NCBI GenBank assembly: GCA_014376885.1
Contig: JACMQR010000376.1
Location: forward strand, 1 to 6,610
Direction of reading: 5' to 3'
From: Polaromonas sp.
Lineage (GTDB): Bacteria; Pseudomonadota; Gammaproteobacteria; Burkholderiales; Burkholderiaceae_C
DNA: 6,610 bases
Positions 1 through 5,294 of this stretch are shown piece after piece (within the stretch, counting starts at the first letter, position 1; every line of letters starts with the position of its first letter). A program made the position numbers and the translations under genes. The notes under the pieces are model-generated. The model was given only the letters and a program-made list of their open reading frames with translations. It searched no databases and was not told the origin of the DNA.

Positions 1-933
1 CCGTTGCTCAGTGCCTGCCCCTTGCAACCGGCCGTTGCGCCGGCCGGCGAAAAAGACGGGCAGTTCCCCCTGCAGGCCGATGTGTCGGGCTTGACAGCCA
101 CCGACATCGGGTCGTTCCTGGTTATTGGCAAACAGTCCGCTGCCGCCGGCCGGCCGCGAGACGCCGAAACCGCTTTTCTGATGGCCTGCCGGGTGGCTGA
201 CAAAATCAAGGGCGCCGGCTCGATCGAATCGGCTGATGCGCGCTATCAGCTCGGTGTCCACTATGCGGCATTCGCCCTGGCAGTCGGTGCGCCGGCCGGC
301 GCCCACCAGGCTGAGTTGCTGCAGCGGGCCGAAGGCTTGTACGCGGACAGCTTGCCCGCCTTCGTTGCCAAATACGGTGCATCGGGCGACCCGTCGAGGC
401 AGGCCTCCCAGGGGCTGTCAGCCGTGCGGCAGGCACTGGCCCAGCCAGCGGCGCGGCCGGTGCCTGGCGAGCCGGCTGTCGAGGCGCCGACAACGGGCTC
501 CACCGGGCTGGTGACGCAGGCGGCCGGGGGCGCTGCAGCTTCTCCTGTCCAGCCGCCACCGTCGGACCCACGCAAGGCCCAGAAAGCCAAGGGTGACGAA
601 GATATGCCGCAAGGCGTCCCCCAGTCAGGCACGCTCAAGGGCAACGGGTCGAGTTTTGACTGTCGCCGGGCGCGCTCGGCCACCGAAAAAATGATTTGTT
701 CCGATGCCGAGCTTTCCCGGCTTGACCGCGAACTGGGCCGCGCTTATGAGCGCGCCAGAAACGCAAGCTCCGACCCGTCTGCCTTCCGGCGCCAGGGTGA
801 ACTGGAATGGCGCAGGCGCGAGACAATGTGCCAGGACCGCGGGTGTTTGCTTCGCTGGTATGCCTACCGACGCGCCCAACTGGTCGGCGTGATTAACGGG
901 CGTGGGCAAGCCCCGTCTGAAGAGTTGCGTTGA
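1..933 (+). CDS. Lipoprotein with C-terminal LprI-like (DUF1311) domain, 5'-truncated
   Basis: The frame is open from base 1 to the TGA at 931-933, so the start codon lies left of the window. The first visible residues read P-L-L-S-A-C, a lipobox with its cysteine codon at 16-18. The missing part is therefore probably only the signal peptide, and the whole mature lipoprotein is visible (about 305 residues). TTG at 4 could be read as a start, but that would leave a lipobox with no signal peptide. Counting from codon 4: residues about 30-147 are Ala-rich and helical (possibly TPR-like), 148-215 are a Pro/Ala/Gly linker, and 217-295 match the lysozyme-inhibitor LprI/DUF1311 pattern, with Cys220, Cys232, Cys276 and Cys281 placed for two disulfides and the family features FDC, MICSD, LDREL and CLLRWY. 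LprI-type domains in some bacteria inhibit lysozyme in the envelope; that role here is inferred. The protein is probably exported and membrane-anchored. Confidence 0.8.
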   Translation, partial: PLLSACPLQPAVAPAGEKDGQFPLQADVSGLTATDIGSFLVIGKQSAAAGRPRDAETAFLMACRVADKIKGAGSIESADARYQLGVHYAAFALAVGAPAGAHQAELLQRAEGLYADSLPAFVAKYGASGDPSRQASQGLSAVRQALAQPAARPVPGEPAVEAPTTGSTGLVTQAAGGAAASPVQPPPSDPRKAQKAKGDEDMPQGVPQSGTLKGNGSSFDCRRARSATEKMICSDAELSRLDRELGRAYERARNASSDPSAFRRQGELEWRRRETMCQDRGCLLRWYAYRRAQLVGVINGRGQAPSEELR

Positions 934-1266
934 GCCCTTGATTTGCCGCAGCGCCAGGCGCGTGACCGGATTTTCCCCAATTCACCCAGCAGCTCGCATG
1001 GGCGCTGTGGCCCCGGACAGTCCGGCCGCCAGGCGCAGCCCTGCATGCGGATGGCCGCATGGGCATGGGCGGTCGACGGTTGGCTGGCAAGTAGCTCGCC
1101 TGCCTAAGCTCCCGCAGCTCAGCCCGAGGCCAGAAAGTCAAGCCCTTGCCTCAGCCGCGACAGTGCCTGGTCCTACATAGCCAACAGTGGTCACCTACTG
1201 GCCGCGCCTGGCCTGATCCCTCATAGTTCGACCCAGACAGCAACGAAACAGCAACGAAAGGACGGC
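934..1266. other. Intergenic spacer with short dyads
   Basis: I see no convincing gene in these 333 bases; the open frames crossing them have no family resemblance. Two perfect inverted repeats stand out: CCGGAC-A-GTCCGG at 1013-1025 and CATGCGG-ATGG-CCGCATG at 1044-1061. The second could form a 7-bp hairpin with a 4-base loop. Neither is followed by a T-run, so neither is a textbook intrinsic terminator. No clear -35/-10 pair is visible for the downstream lipoprotein gene. Confidence 0.4.
1238..1259 (+). repeat. Tandem 11-bp direct repeat ahead of the small lipoprotein gene
   Basis: CAGCAACGAAA occurs twice head to tail with no mismatch (1238-1248 and 1249-1259). The end of the second copy supplies the first bases of the Shine-Dalgarno AAGGA (1258-1262), which sits 4 bases before the ATG at 1267. 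It reads as a local tandem duplication in the leader; any regulatory effect is inference. Confidence 0.75.
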
Positions 1267-1701
1267 ATGAAGACATTGATGGGCTTGGGATTGACGGTAG
1301 CCTTGATTTTGTCTGGCTGCGCGGCCCCCGCATCGCCGCCATCCGGCACGGATGAGTCTTTCATGACGCCGTCGGAACGCAAGGCGGCCCTGGAGATGCA
1401 GGCCCGAGGCATTCGGACAAGAATCATCCAACTCAAGCAACAGGTAGTGGTTCAGGAGGTCATGCTGACCAATGTGGAGCGCAGGGCGGCGATGTCACAG
1501 GTCTCCTTGTCAAGCCTGCCCAACACAGATGTTTTGTCGGAGCCGTCCTCGGCACTGTCGCCCGCACGCCCAAACACCGACCGGCTTTCAGTGGCGGTCC
1601 GGCCGGCAGTGGTCGCCGCGCCAGTGGCAAAGCTGCCGGTAAAGAAGAAACGTTCAAAGGCAAGACAGAAAACCAAGCCGCCCGCCCCTTTGCGGCCGTG
1701 A
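1267..1701 (+). CDS. Small hypothetical lipoprotein with basic C-terminus
   Basis: This 144-residue protein starts at an ATG preceded by AAGGA. It has a short class II signal peptide: Lys2, a hydrophobic stretch from about residue 4 to 15, and the lipobox L-S-G-C with Cys18 as the lipidation site. Residue +2 is Ala, which under the usual rule favours outer-membrane sorting. Residues about 35-75 are predicted helical with possible coiled-coil character, rich in Arg, Gln, Glu and Val. Residues 78-125 are Ser/Pro/Ala-rich and probably disordered. The tail at 126-138 is strongly basic (KKKRSKARQKTK) and could bind peptidoglycan, LPS or another acidic surface; that is speculation. I recognise no family. 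It is separated from the upstream lipoprotein by 333 bases, so it probably has its own promoter. Confidence 0.7.
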   Translation: MKTLMGLGLTVALILSGCAAPASPPSGTDESFMTPSERKAALEMQARGIRTRIIQLKQQVVVQEVMLTNVERRAAMSQVSLSSLPNTDVLSEPSSALSPARPNTDRLSVAVRPAVVAAPVAKLPVKKKRSKARQKTKPPAPLRP

Positions 1702-1920
1702 TGGCGCGGTTGCACGGGCCAGTCAAGGCCCTGTTGCCCAGACGACATTGAAGTCCGGGGTCATAAAGCCACCCTGAATGAACAACTGGCGGGGCGCAAA
1801 CTTCGCCGGGCTAAGTTTCTCAGCGGCGAGCGGCTGGCAAAAGCGCTTGTACATGCACGAGGCGCTGGCGCTCACAGTAACGCACGGCGGCTGCGTGATG
1901 AACAGCCGGCTTCGGTGTCG
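1702..1920. other. Spacer between the small lipoprotein and scoB 3' ends
   Basis: These 219 bases separate two convergent genes. A weak hairpin, GGGCC-AGTCAA-GGCCC at 1716-1731, lies just after the lipoprotein stop and lacks a T-run. The frame of scoB stays open for about 65 codons past its TGA, down to a stop at 1723-1725, and the plus-strand frame is open too. Neither reading resembles a family I know, so I call no gene. Confidence 0.35.
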
Positions 1921-2559
1921 TCAGATCAGCTTCACGCCGGTCTTGGCCTGCAGCGCTTCTGGCGTCACGCCGGGCGCCCGCTCGATCACTTTCAAGCCCT
2001 CGGGCGTTACATCCATCACCGCCAGATCGGTGATGATGCGGTCGACCACGCCCACGCCGGTCAGCGGCAATGTGCAGCGCGGCAGGATTTTCAGATCCTC
2101 GGTGCCGTCCTTTTTCCGGGCCACATGCTCCATCAGCACAATCACCCGCTTGACACCGGCCACCAGGTCCATGGCGCCGCCCATGCCCCTGACCATCTTG
2201 CCGGGAATCATCCAGTTGGCCAGGTCGCCCTGCTCGCTGACCTGCAGTGCGCCCAGGATCGACAAATTGATCTTGCCGCCGCGGATCATTGCAAAGCTGT
2301 CGTGGCTGCCGAAAATCGACGAACCCGGCAGCGTGGTCACGGTTTGCTTGCCGGCGTTGATCAGGTCGGCATCGACTTCAGCCTCGGTGGGAAACGGGCC
2401 GATGCCCAGCATGCCGTTTTCCGACTGCAGCCACACTTCCTTGTCACTGGGAACAAAGTTGGCCACCAAGGTCGGAATGCCGATGCCGAGATTGACATAA
2501 AACCCGTCTTCGAGTTCCTGGGCAGCACGCGCTGCCATCTGGTCTTGGGTCCATGGCAT
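1921..2559 (-). CDS. scoB: Succinyl-CoA:3-ketoacid CoA-transferase subunit B
   Basis: This 212-residue protein is the beta subunit of a class I CoA-transferase. With ScoA it moves CoA from succinyl-CoA to acetoacetate, feeding ketone bodies and polyhydroxybutyrate breakdown products into acetyl-CoA metabolism in the cytoplasm. The family signature is clear: GIGIPT at residues 25-30 and the S-E-N-G motif at 46-49, whose Glu47 is the expected catalytic residue that carries the enzyme-CoA thioester. [10 protein letters not shown] segment follows near residue 126. Length is typical for the subunit. The ATG at 2557-2559 lies 3 bases past the scoA stop and has an AAGGAG site 8 bases upstream inside the end of scoA, so the two are co-transcribed and probably translationally coupled. 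AtoA and PcaJ are close relatives; the choice of ScoB rests mainly on the partner subunit. Confidence 0.93.
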   Translation of the reverse strand: MPWTQDQMAARAAQELEDGFYVNLGIGIPTLVANFVPSDKEVWLQSENGMLGIGPFPTEAEVDADLINAGKQTVTTLPGSSIFGSHDSFAMIRGGKINLSILGALQVSEQGDLANWMIPGKMVRGMGGAMDLVAGVKRVIVLMEHVARKKDGTEDLKILPRCTLPLTGVGVVDRIITDLAVMDVTPEGLKVIERAPGVTPEALQAKTGVKLI

Positions 2560-2562
2560 GCT

Positions 2563-3378
2563 TTAAGCTCCTTGCTGGCCGGTGGCGGCCTTGATGGTGG
2601 ATGGGGACGGTTCGTCGGCTGTGCTTGCCGCCTGTGCAATGGCCGCCTGCGCCTCTATCTTGGCCAGGATCGCATCGACTGGCGCCGCGCTCACCGTGCG
2701 TTTTTCAATGCGTTTTTCCGGATTCGGGTTGTGCACGATGCGGTGCACATAAATGCCCGGAAGGTGAACCTGGTCGGGCTCGATGTCTCCGGTCTCGACA
2801 ATTTCCTCGACCTCAACAATGCAGACCTTTCCAGCCATGGCCACGGCTGGGTTGAAGTTGCGGGCGGTCAGGCGGAACTGCAAGTTGCCTGATTTGTCAG
2901 CGCGGTGCGCCTTGACCAGCGCCACATCCGGCAACAAGGCGTGCTCCATGACATAGGTTTCGCCATTGAAGTCGCGCAATTCCTTGCCTTCAGCCACCAA
3001 GGTGCCGACGCCGGTCTTGGTGAAGAAAGCCGGAATGCCAGCACCGCCGGCGCGCAGCTTTTCCGCCAGGGTGCCTTGTGGTGTGAACTCAAGCTCCAGT
3101 TCGCCGGCCAGGTACTGGCGCTCGAACTCCTTGTTTTCGCCCACATAAGACGAGATCATTTTCTTGATCTGGCGCGTTTCCAGGAGCTTGCCAAGACCAA
3201 AGCCGTCGACCCCTGCATTGTTCGAAATCACGGTCAGGTCCTTAATGCCGGTGGCCTGAAGCGCATCAATCAGCGCCTCAGGGATGCCGCACAATCCAAA
3301 GCCGCCAACGGCCAGCAGCTGGCCGTCCTTGACAACGCCTTGGAGAGCTTGGGCAGCCGAGGGAAAAAGTTTTTTCAC
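2563..3378 (-). CDS. scoA: Succinyl-CoA:3-ketoacid CoA-transferase subunit A
   Basis: This is the alpha subunit partner of ScoB. I chose the GTG at 3376-3378 (271 residues) because AGGAG sits exactly 7 bases upstream and the protein then begins MKKLFPSAAQAL, as family members do. The ATGs at 3420 and 3426 would add 14-16 residues without a good ribosome binding site. Key features are GGFGLCGIPEAL at residues 25-36 (the glycine-rich oxyanion region), SNNAGVDGFGLG at 52-63 and the conserved EFTPQGTLAEKLRAGGAGIPAF region around 97-118. GFGLCGIP rather than GFGTAGMP separates it from 3-oxoadipate transferase subunits such as PcaI. Family members usually end near residue 230-235; here an Ala-rich tail of about 40 residues follows KRIEKRT (222-228). 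The gene leads the scoAB operon and diverges from a PAS-LuxR regulator. Confidence 0.92.
   Translation of the reverse strand: MKKLFPSAAQALQGVVKDGQLLAVGGFGLCGIPEALIDALQATGIKDLTVISNNAGVDGFGLGKLLETRQIKKMISSYVGENKEFERQYLAGELELEFTPQGTLAEKLRAGGAGIPAFFTKTGVGTLVAEGKELRDFNGETYVMEHALLPDVALVKAHRADKSGNLQFRLTARNFNPAVAMAGKVCIVEVEEIVETGDIEPDQVHLPGIYVHRIVHNPNPEKRIEKRTVSAAPVDAILAKIEAQAAIAQAASTADEPSPSTIKAATGQQGA
2568..2573 (-). promoter_or_regulatory. Ribosome binding site of scoB inside scoA
   Basis: AAGGAG on the minus strand, 8 bases before the scoB ATG and within the last codons of scoA. It supports both the scoB start and translational coupling of the pair. Confidence 0.8.
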
Positions 3379-3385
3379 AAAATAT

Positions 3386-3390
3386 CTCCT
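3386..3390 (-). promoter_or_regulatory. Ribosome binding site that fixes the scoA GTG start
   Basis: AGGAG on the minus strand with a 7-base spacer to the GTG at 3378. The two in-frame ATGs farther upstream have nothing comparable, so this site decides the start. Confidence 0.82.
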
Positions 3391-3443
3391 GGGTGTATTG
3401 GGCTTTTTATACTTCGCCATCTGCAAAGCAGCTCACTTACGAT

Positions 3444-3465
3444 ACTACTTAAAATAGTAGGTAGT
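3444..3465. promoter_or_regulatory. AT-rich dyad between scoA and the divergent regulator (candidate operator/promoter)
   Basis: Two overlapping inverted repeats occur in the 108-base divergent spacer: CTACT-N6-AGTAG (3445-3460) and ACTAC-N12-GTAGT (3444-3448 with 3461-3465). The central six bases, TAAAAT (3450-3455), resemble a -10 hexamer for the regulator, although no good -35 is visible 17 bases upstream. The spacer is markedly more AT-rich than its surroundings. A symmetric site here suits a dimeric LuxR-type protein that controls scoAB and itself; this is inference from position. Confidence 0.45.
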
Positions 3466-3486
3466 TTTTCTTAAAGGTTTGTCCCA

Positions 3487-4044
3487 ATGTCATCGGATTA
3501 CCAGCTTGCATTTGATCTGGCACCGGTGGGTCTGGCCTTGTCCCGGAACCGTTTCATACTGGACTGCAACCGGCATGTCTGCGAAATTTTCGGCACCACC
3601 CGCGACCAGTTGATCGGGCAGTCGTTCCTGGTTCTTTACCCGAGCGCCGACGAATACGAGCGCATCGGCGCGCGCATGTTGCCCATTCTCAATGCGACCG
3701 GCATGTACTCCGACAACCGTATCATGAAGCGCTTTGACGGGCGCACAAAGGGCGAGACTTTCTGGTGCCATGTCACCGGCCGCGCGCTTAACCGCAATGC
3801 ACCGCATGAGTCGGGCATCTGGATTTTTGAGGACCTCAGCGCCAGCCGCCCGGTGACGGCCGAGCTAACCGCCCGAGAACGCGAAGTGGCCGCGCAACTG
3901 ATGCGCGGCCTGACATCCAAGGAGATCGGCCGGGCGCTTGGCATCAGTCACCGCACGGTCGAAATCTACCGCGCCCGGTTGATCCGCAAGTTCAAGGCCT
4001 CCACGACGGCCGACCTGGTGCAAAAGCTGATGGCGGGGGAATAG
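3487..4044 (+). CDS. PAS domain and LuxR-type HTH transcriptional regulator
   Basis: This 185-residue protein begins at the ATG at 3487, 9 bases after AAAGG (3473-3477). Residues about 5-118 form a PAS domain: APVGLAL at 12-18, RFILDCN at 22-28, FGTTRDQLIGQS at 35-46, and the closing beta strands WCHVTGRAL and GIWIFEDLS. A LuxR/FixJ-type helix-turn-helix fills residues 126-182, with LTAREREVA at 127-135, the scaffold helix GLTSKEIGRALGIS at 141-154 and the recognition helix SHRTVEIYRARLIRKF at 154-169. There is no receiver domain, no membrane segment and no kinase domain, so it is probably a one-component cytoplasmic sensor. The PAS ligand cannot be told from sequence. It diverges from scoAB and likely regulates that operon, but a direct link is inferred from gene order only. 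Confidence 0.88.
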   Translation: MSSDYQLAFDLAPVGLALSRNRFILDCNRHVCEIFGTTRDQLIGQSFLVLYPSADEYERIGARMLPILNATGMYSDNRIMKRFDGRTKGETFWCHVTGRALNRNAPHESGIWIFEDLSASRPVTAELTAREREVAAQLMRGLTSKEIGRALGISHRTVEIYRARLIRKFKASTTADLVQKLMAGE

Positions 4045-4082
4045 CCGATAGCCGCCTGTCCAGGCAGGCCGATGGCCAGACG

Positions 4083-4107
4083 CTGGCCGGCAAGAAAAGC
4101 CGGCCAG
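4083..4107. terminator. GC-rich hairpin between convergent genes
   Basis: CTGGCCGGC-AAGAAAA-GCCGGCCAG is a perfect 9-bp stem with a 7-base loop, lying 38 bases after the regulator stop and 15 bases from the stop of the convergent HPF gene. It lacks a T-run on either strand, so it is either a bidirectional 3'-end stabiliser or a rho-assisted terminator rather than a classical intrinsic one. Confidence 0.5.
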
Positions 4108-4122
4108 GCCAGGCTGGAAGAC

Positions 4123-4482
4123 TCAGGCGTTGCCCAGGTCGGGCTCGCGGCGAATGGATTCGCGCGCCCGGTGGTCGCGCAGTTTGCCCAACGTGTGCTC
4201 CAGCACACGCTTGAGCTTGTCACTGGCGCCGCGGAAGGCTTCATCCTGGTTGAACGCATGGTGGTTGACGGCAACCGGTTCGCGGTTGGCCAGGCGGGCC
4301 TCCATCATGCAGCGGGTATGGTCGGCGCTGATTTTTTCGCCGTTTTCGTCGCTCATGTGCACTTCGATGCGGGTGATGTCGTCCTTGAAACGGCTGAACG
4401 AGTCATTCAATTCGGCATTGGCCCAGCGCTCGAAAGACTCGCCGGTGTCGATGCTGCGGTTGGAGTTGACTTGAATTTGCAT
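4123..4482 (-). CDS. HPF/RaiA-family ribosome-associated protein
   Basis: This 119-residue protein matches the S30AE (HPF/YfiA/RaiA) fold: a first beta strand MQIQVNSNRSID, a helix at about 16-32 (SFERWANAELNDSFSRFKDD), the strand-turn ITRIEVHMSDENGEK at 36-50, a third strand around CMMEARLA (58-65), and a long C-terminal helix DEAFRGASDKLKRVLEHTLGKL at 80-101. Family members bind in the decoding region of the small ribosomal subunit and inhibit translation or promote dimerisation in stationary phase. The length fits short HPF/RaiA types, without the long C-terminal dimerisation domain; the basic tail RDHRARESIRRE could contact rRNA. The ATG at 4480-4482 has AAGGA 9 bases upstream. It stands alone, convergent with the PAS-LuxR gene, so it may be a second paralogue outside the usual rpoN locus. 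Confidence 0.82.
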   Translation of the reverse strand: MQIQVNSNRSIDTGESFERWANAELNDSFSRFKDDITRIEVHMSDENGEKISADHTRCMMEARLANREPVAVNHHAFNQDEAFRGASDKLKRVLEHTLGKLRDHRARESIRREPDLGNA

Positions 4483-4491
4483 TTGCTAATT

Positions 4492-4561
4492 TCCTTTTCC
4501 GGGAAAAGCCCAGCGCCTGGCCGGTTGCCTGCGCTGCGCGGTGACACCGCCTGAAAGGGCG
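4492..4561 (-). promoter_or_regulatory. Structured leader of the HPF/RaiA gene
   Basis: Four inverted repeats are packed before the start codon. CTTTTCC-G-GGAAAAG (4494-4508) overlaps the Shine-Dalgarno AAGGA (4492-4496). CAGCGC (4511-4516) pairs with GCGCTG (4531-4536). GCGGTG-A-CACCGC spans 4538-4550, and CGCC (4548-4551) pairs with GGCG (4558-4561). The palindromes with one-base centres can fold only with larger loops. Translation control by masking of the ribosome site is possible but unproven. A CATAAT -10-like hexamer lies a little farther upstream (about 4572-4577, minus strand) without a good -35. Confidence 0.35.
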
Positions 4562-4644
4562 GGGCGAAAAATCATTATGTTCCCATACACGGCCCGCCCG
4601 GGTAGTCCATGCGGCTTGCCGGGATGTTGACGCGCCGCTGACCT

Positions 4645-4686
4645 GTTGAAGCGCAAATTCAACTACGAAGCTATGCTTTTAATAGC
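4645..4686 (-). repeat. Intergenic element GCTATT-N7-TAGCT plus hairpin, copy 1
   Basis: On the minus strand, GCTATT-AAAAGCA-TAGCT (4686-4669) is followed after 5 bases by the perfect stem GTTGAA-TTTGCGC-TTCAAC (4663-4645). The same arrangement occurs at 6028-6082 on the plus strand. The element is AT-rich against a GC-rich background and lies 83 bases past the stop of the PcaC-like gene, in sense orientation with it. I recall similar GCTAT/TAGCTGC sequences as common between genes in Comamonadaceae; that is memory, not a search. Confidence 0.6.
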
Positions 4687-4769
4687 TATCAGCACACGGC
4701 TGCAAAGCATCTGACTCTTTAAAGACATAAATTTTCAAGCTGAAGAACGGTTTTTGCCAACCTGGAGCG

Positions 4770-5159
4770 CTAAACCGCCTTGGGCGCGTCGATCACTTGC
4801 GCTGCGGTTCGAAACGCTTCAACCGCCAGGGGCAGACCGCAGTAAATGCTGGCATGCAGCAGCACTTCCTGGATCTCCTCTGCCGTGGCGCCGTTGTTCA
4901 GCGCGCCTCGCACATGGCCTTTGAGTTCGGTCTGCCGGCCCAGCGCCGTCAGCATGGCCACGGTGACCAGACTGCGGGTTTTCAGATCCAGCCCCGGCCG
5001 CTGCCAGGTGTCGCCCCAGGCATTGCGGGTGATGTACTGCTGGATGGGCTGGGTGAACGGCGTTGCATTGCCCAGGGCGTTGGCGACAAAATCTTCGCCC
5101 ATGACGCGTTTGCGCATTGCCAGGCCGGCGTCATGGTCTTTGTTCAGGGGTGGGGACAT
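4770..5159 (-). CDS. PcaC-like carboxymuconolactone decarboxylase family protein
   Basis: This 129-residue protein starts at the ATG at 5157-5159, with GGAA 8 bases upstream. The frame continues 36 codons farther, but that part has a low-complexity, non-family sequence and would overlap the divergent promoter region. It aligns along its length with 4-carboxymuconolactone decarboxylase, the beta-ketoadipate pathway enzyme that converts gamma-carboxymuconolactone to the enol-lactone. Conserved blocks are R-N-A-W-G-D-x-W-x-R-P-G-L at 45-57, KTRSLVTVAMLTALGR at 60-75, ELKGHVRGALNNGATAEEI at 78-96 (the Glu/His/Asn-Gly active-site region) and YCGLP-AVEAF at 106-116. No CxxC motif is present, which fits decarboxylases rather than peroxidases. 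No other pca gene is visible beside it, so the true substrate is uncertain. It diverges from a second protein of the same fold. Confidence 0.82.
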   Translation of the reverse strand: MSPPLNKDHDAGLAMRKRVMGEDFVANALGNATPFTQPIQQYITRNAWGDTWQRPGLDLKTRSLVTVAMLTALGRQTELKGHVRGALNNGATAEEIQEVLLHASIYCGLPLAVEAFRTAAQVIDAPKAV

Positions 5160-5294
5160 GTTGAAAGTTCCATTTGTGAAAAGCAAAGGGCCGCAACGGG
5201 CCCAAAAACCGAAAAGCCGGTCCGGGCAGCAGCGGATCTTCGAGTCTGCGCTTATCCTGTCGACCACCCGCCCGCAACCCCAGGAGATTTTTCA
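5160..5294. promoter_or_regulatory. Divergent spacer of the two CMD-fold genes
   Basis: These 135 bases must carry both promoters unless one lies inside a gene. No consensus -35/-10 pair is clear; TATCCT on the plus strand is a weak -10 candidate. On the minus strand GGGCC-CGTTGC-GGCCC (5203-5188) is followed by TTTGCTTTT, a terminator-like hairpin in the leader of the PcaC-like gene. It may act as an attenuator, or it may be chance in GC-rich DNA. Confidence 0.35.
5282..5286 (+). promoter_or_regulatory. Ribosome binding site that fixes the start at 5295
   Basis: AGGAG with an 8-base spacer to the ATG at 5295. The reading frame is open for 166 more codons upstream, antisense to the PcaC-like gene, and this site shows that the extension is not the true N-terminus. 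Confidence 0.85.

Noticed and set aside
1044..1061. CATGCGG-ATGG-CCGCATG hairpin as terminator of the first lipoprotein gene
   Set aside because: It is over 100 bases past the stop and has no T-run, so I list it only as a dyad.
1778..2500. Plus-strand open frame of 240 codons over scoB
   Set aside because: Antisense shadow with low-complexity Ser/Thr/Pro-rich translation and no Shine-Dalgarno.
1915..2892. Plus-strand open frame of 325 codons across scoB and the end of scoA
   Set aside because: It is antisense to two well-supported genes of a known family, has no good ribosome site or family resemblance, and is typical of GC-rich shadow frames despite being longer than either gene it covers.
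3379..3426. ATG starts for scoA at 3420 or 3426
   Set aside because: Neither has a clear ribosome site, whereas the GTG at 3378 has AGGAG at ideal spacing and gives the usual N-terminus.
2905..3474. Plus-strand open frame of 189 codons over scoA
   Set aside because: Antisense shadow of scoA; its translation shows no domain, and it ends within the divergent spacer.
5160..5267. N-terminal extension of the PcaC-like protein by 36 residues
   Set aside because: The family begins near the ATG at 5159; the extension is unrelated in sequence and occupies the divergent spacer.
4797..5294. Upstream extension of the AhpD-like gene to a start at 4797
   Set aside because: It would overlap the PcaC-like gene on the other strand, and AGGAG 8 bases before the ATG at 5295 marks the real start.
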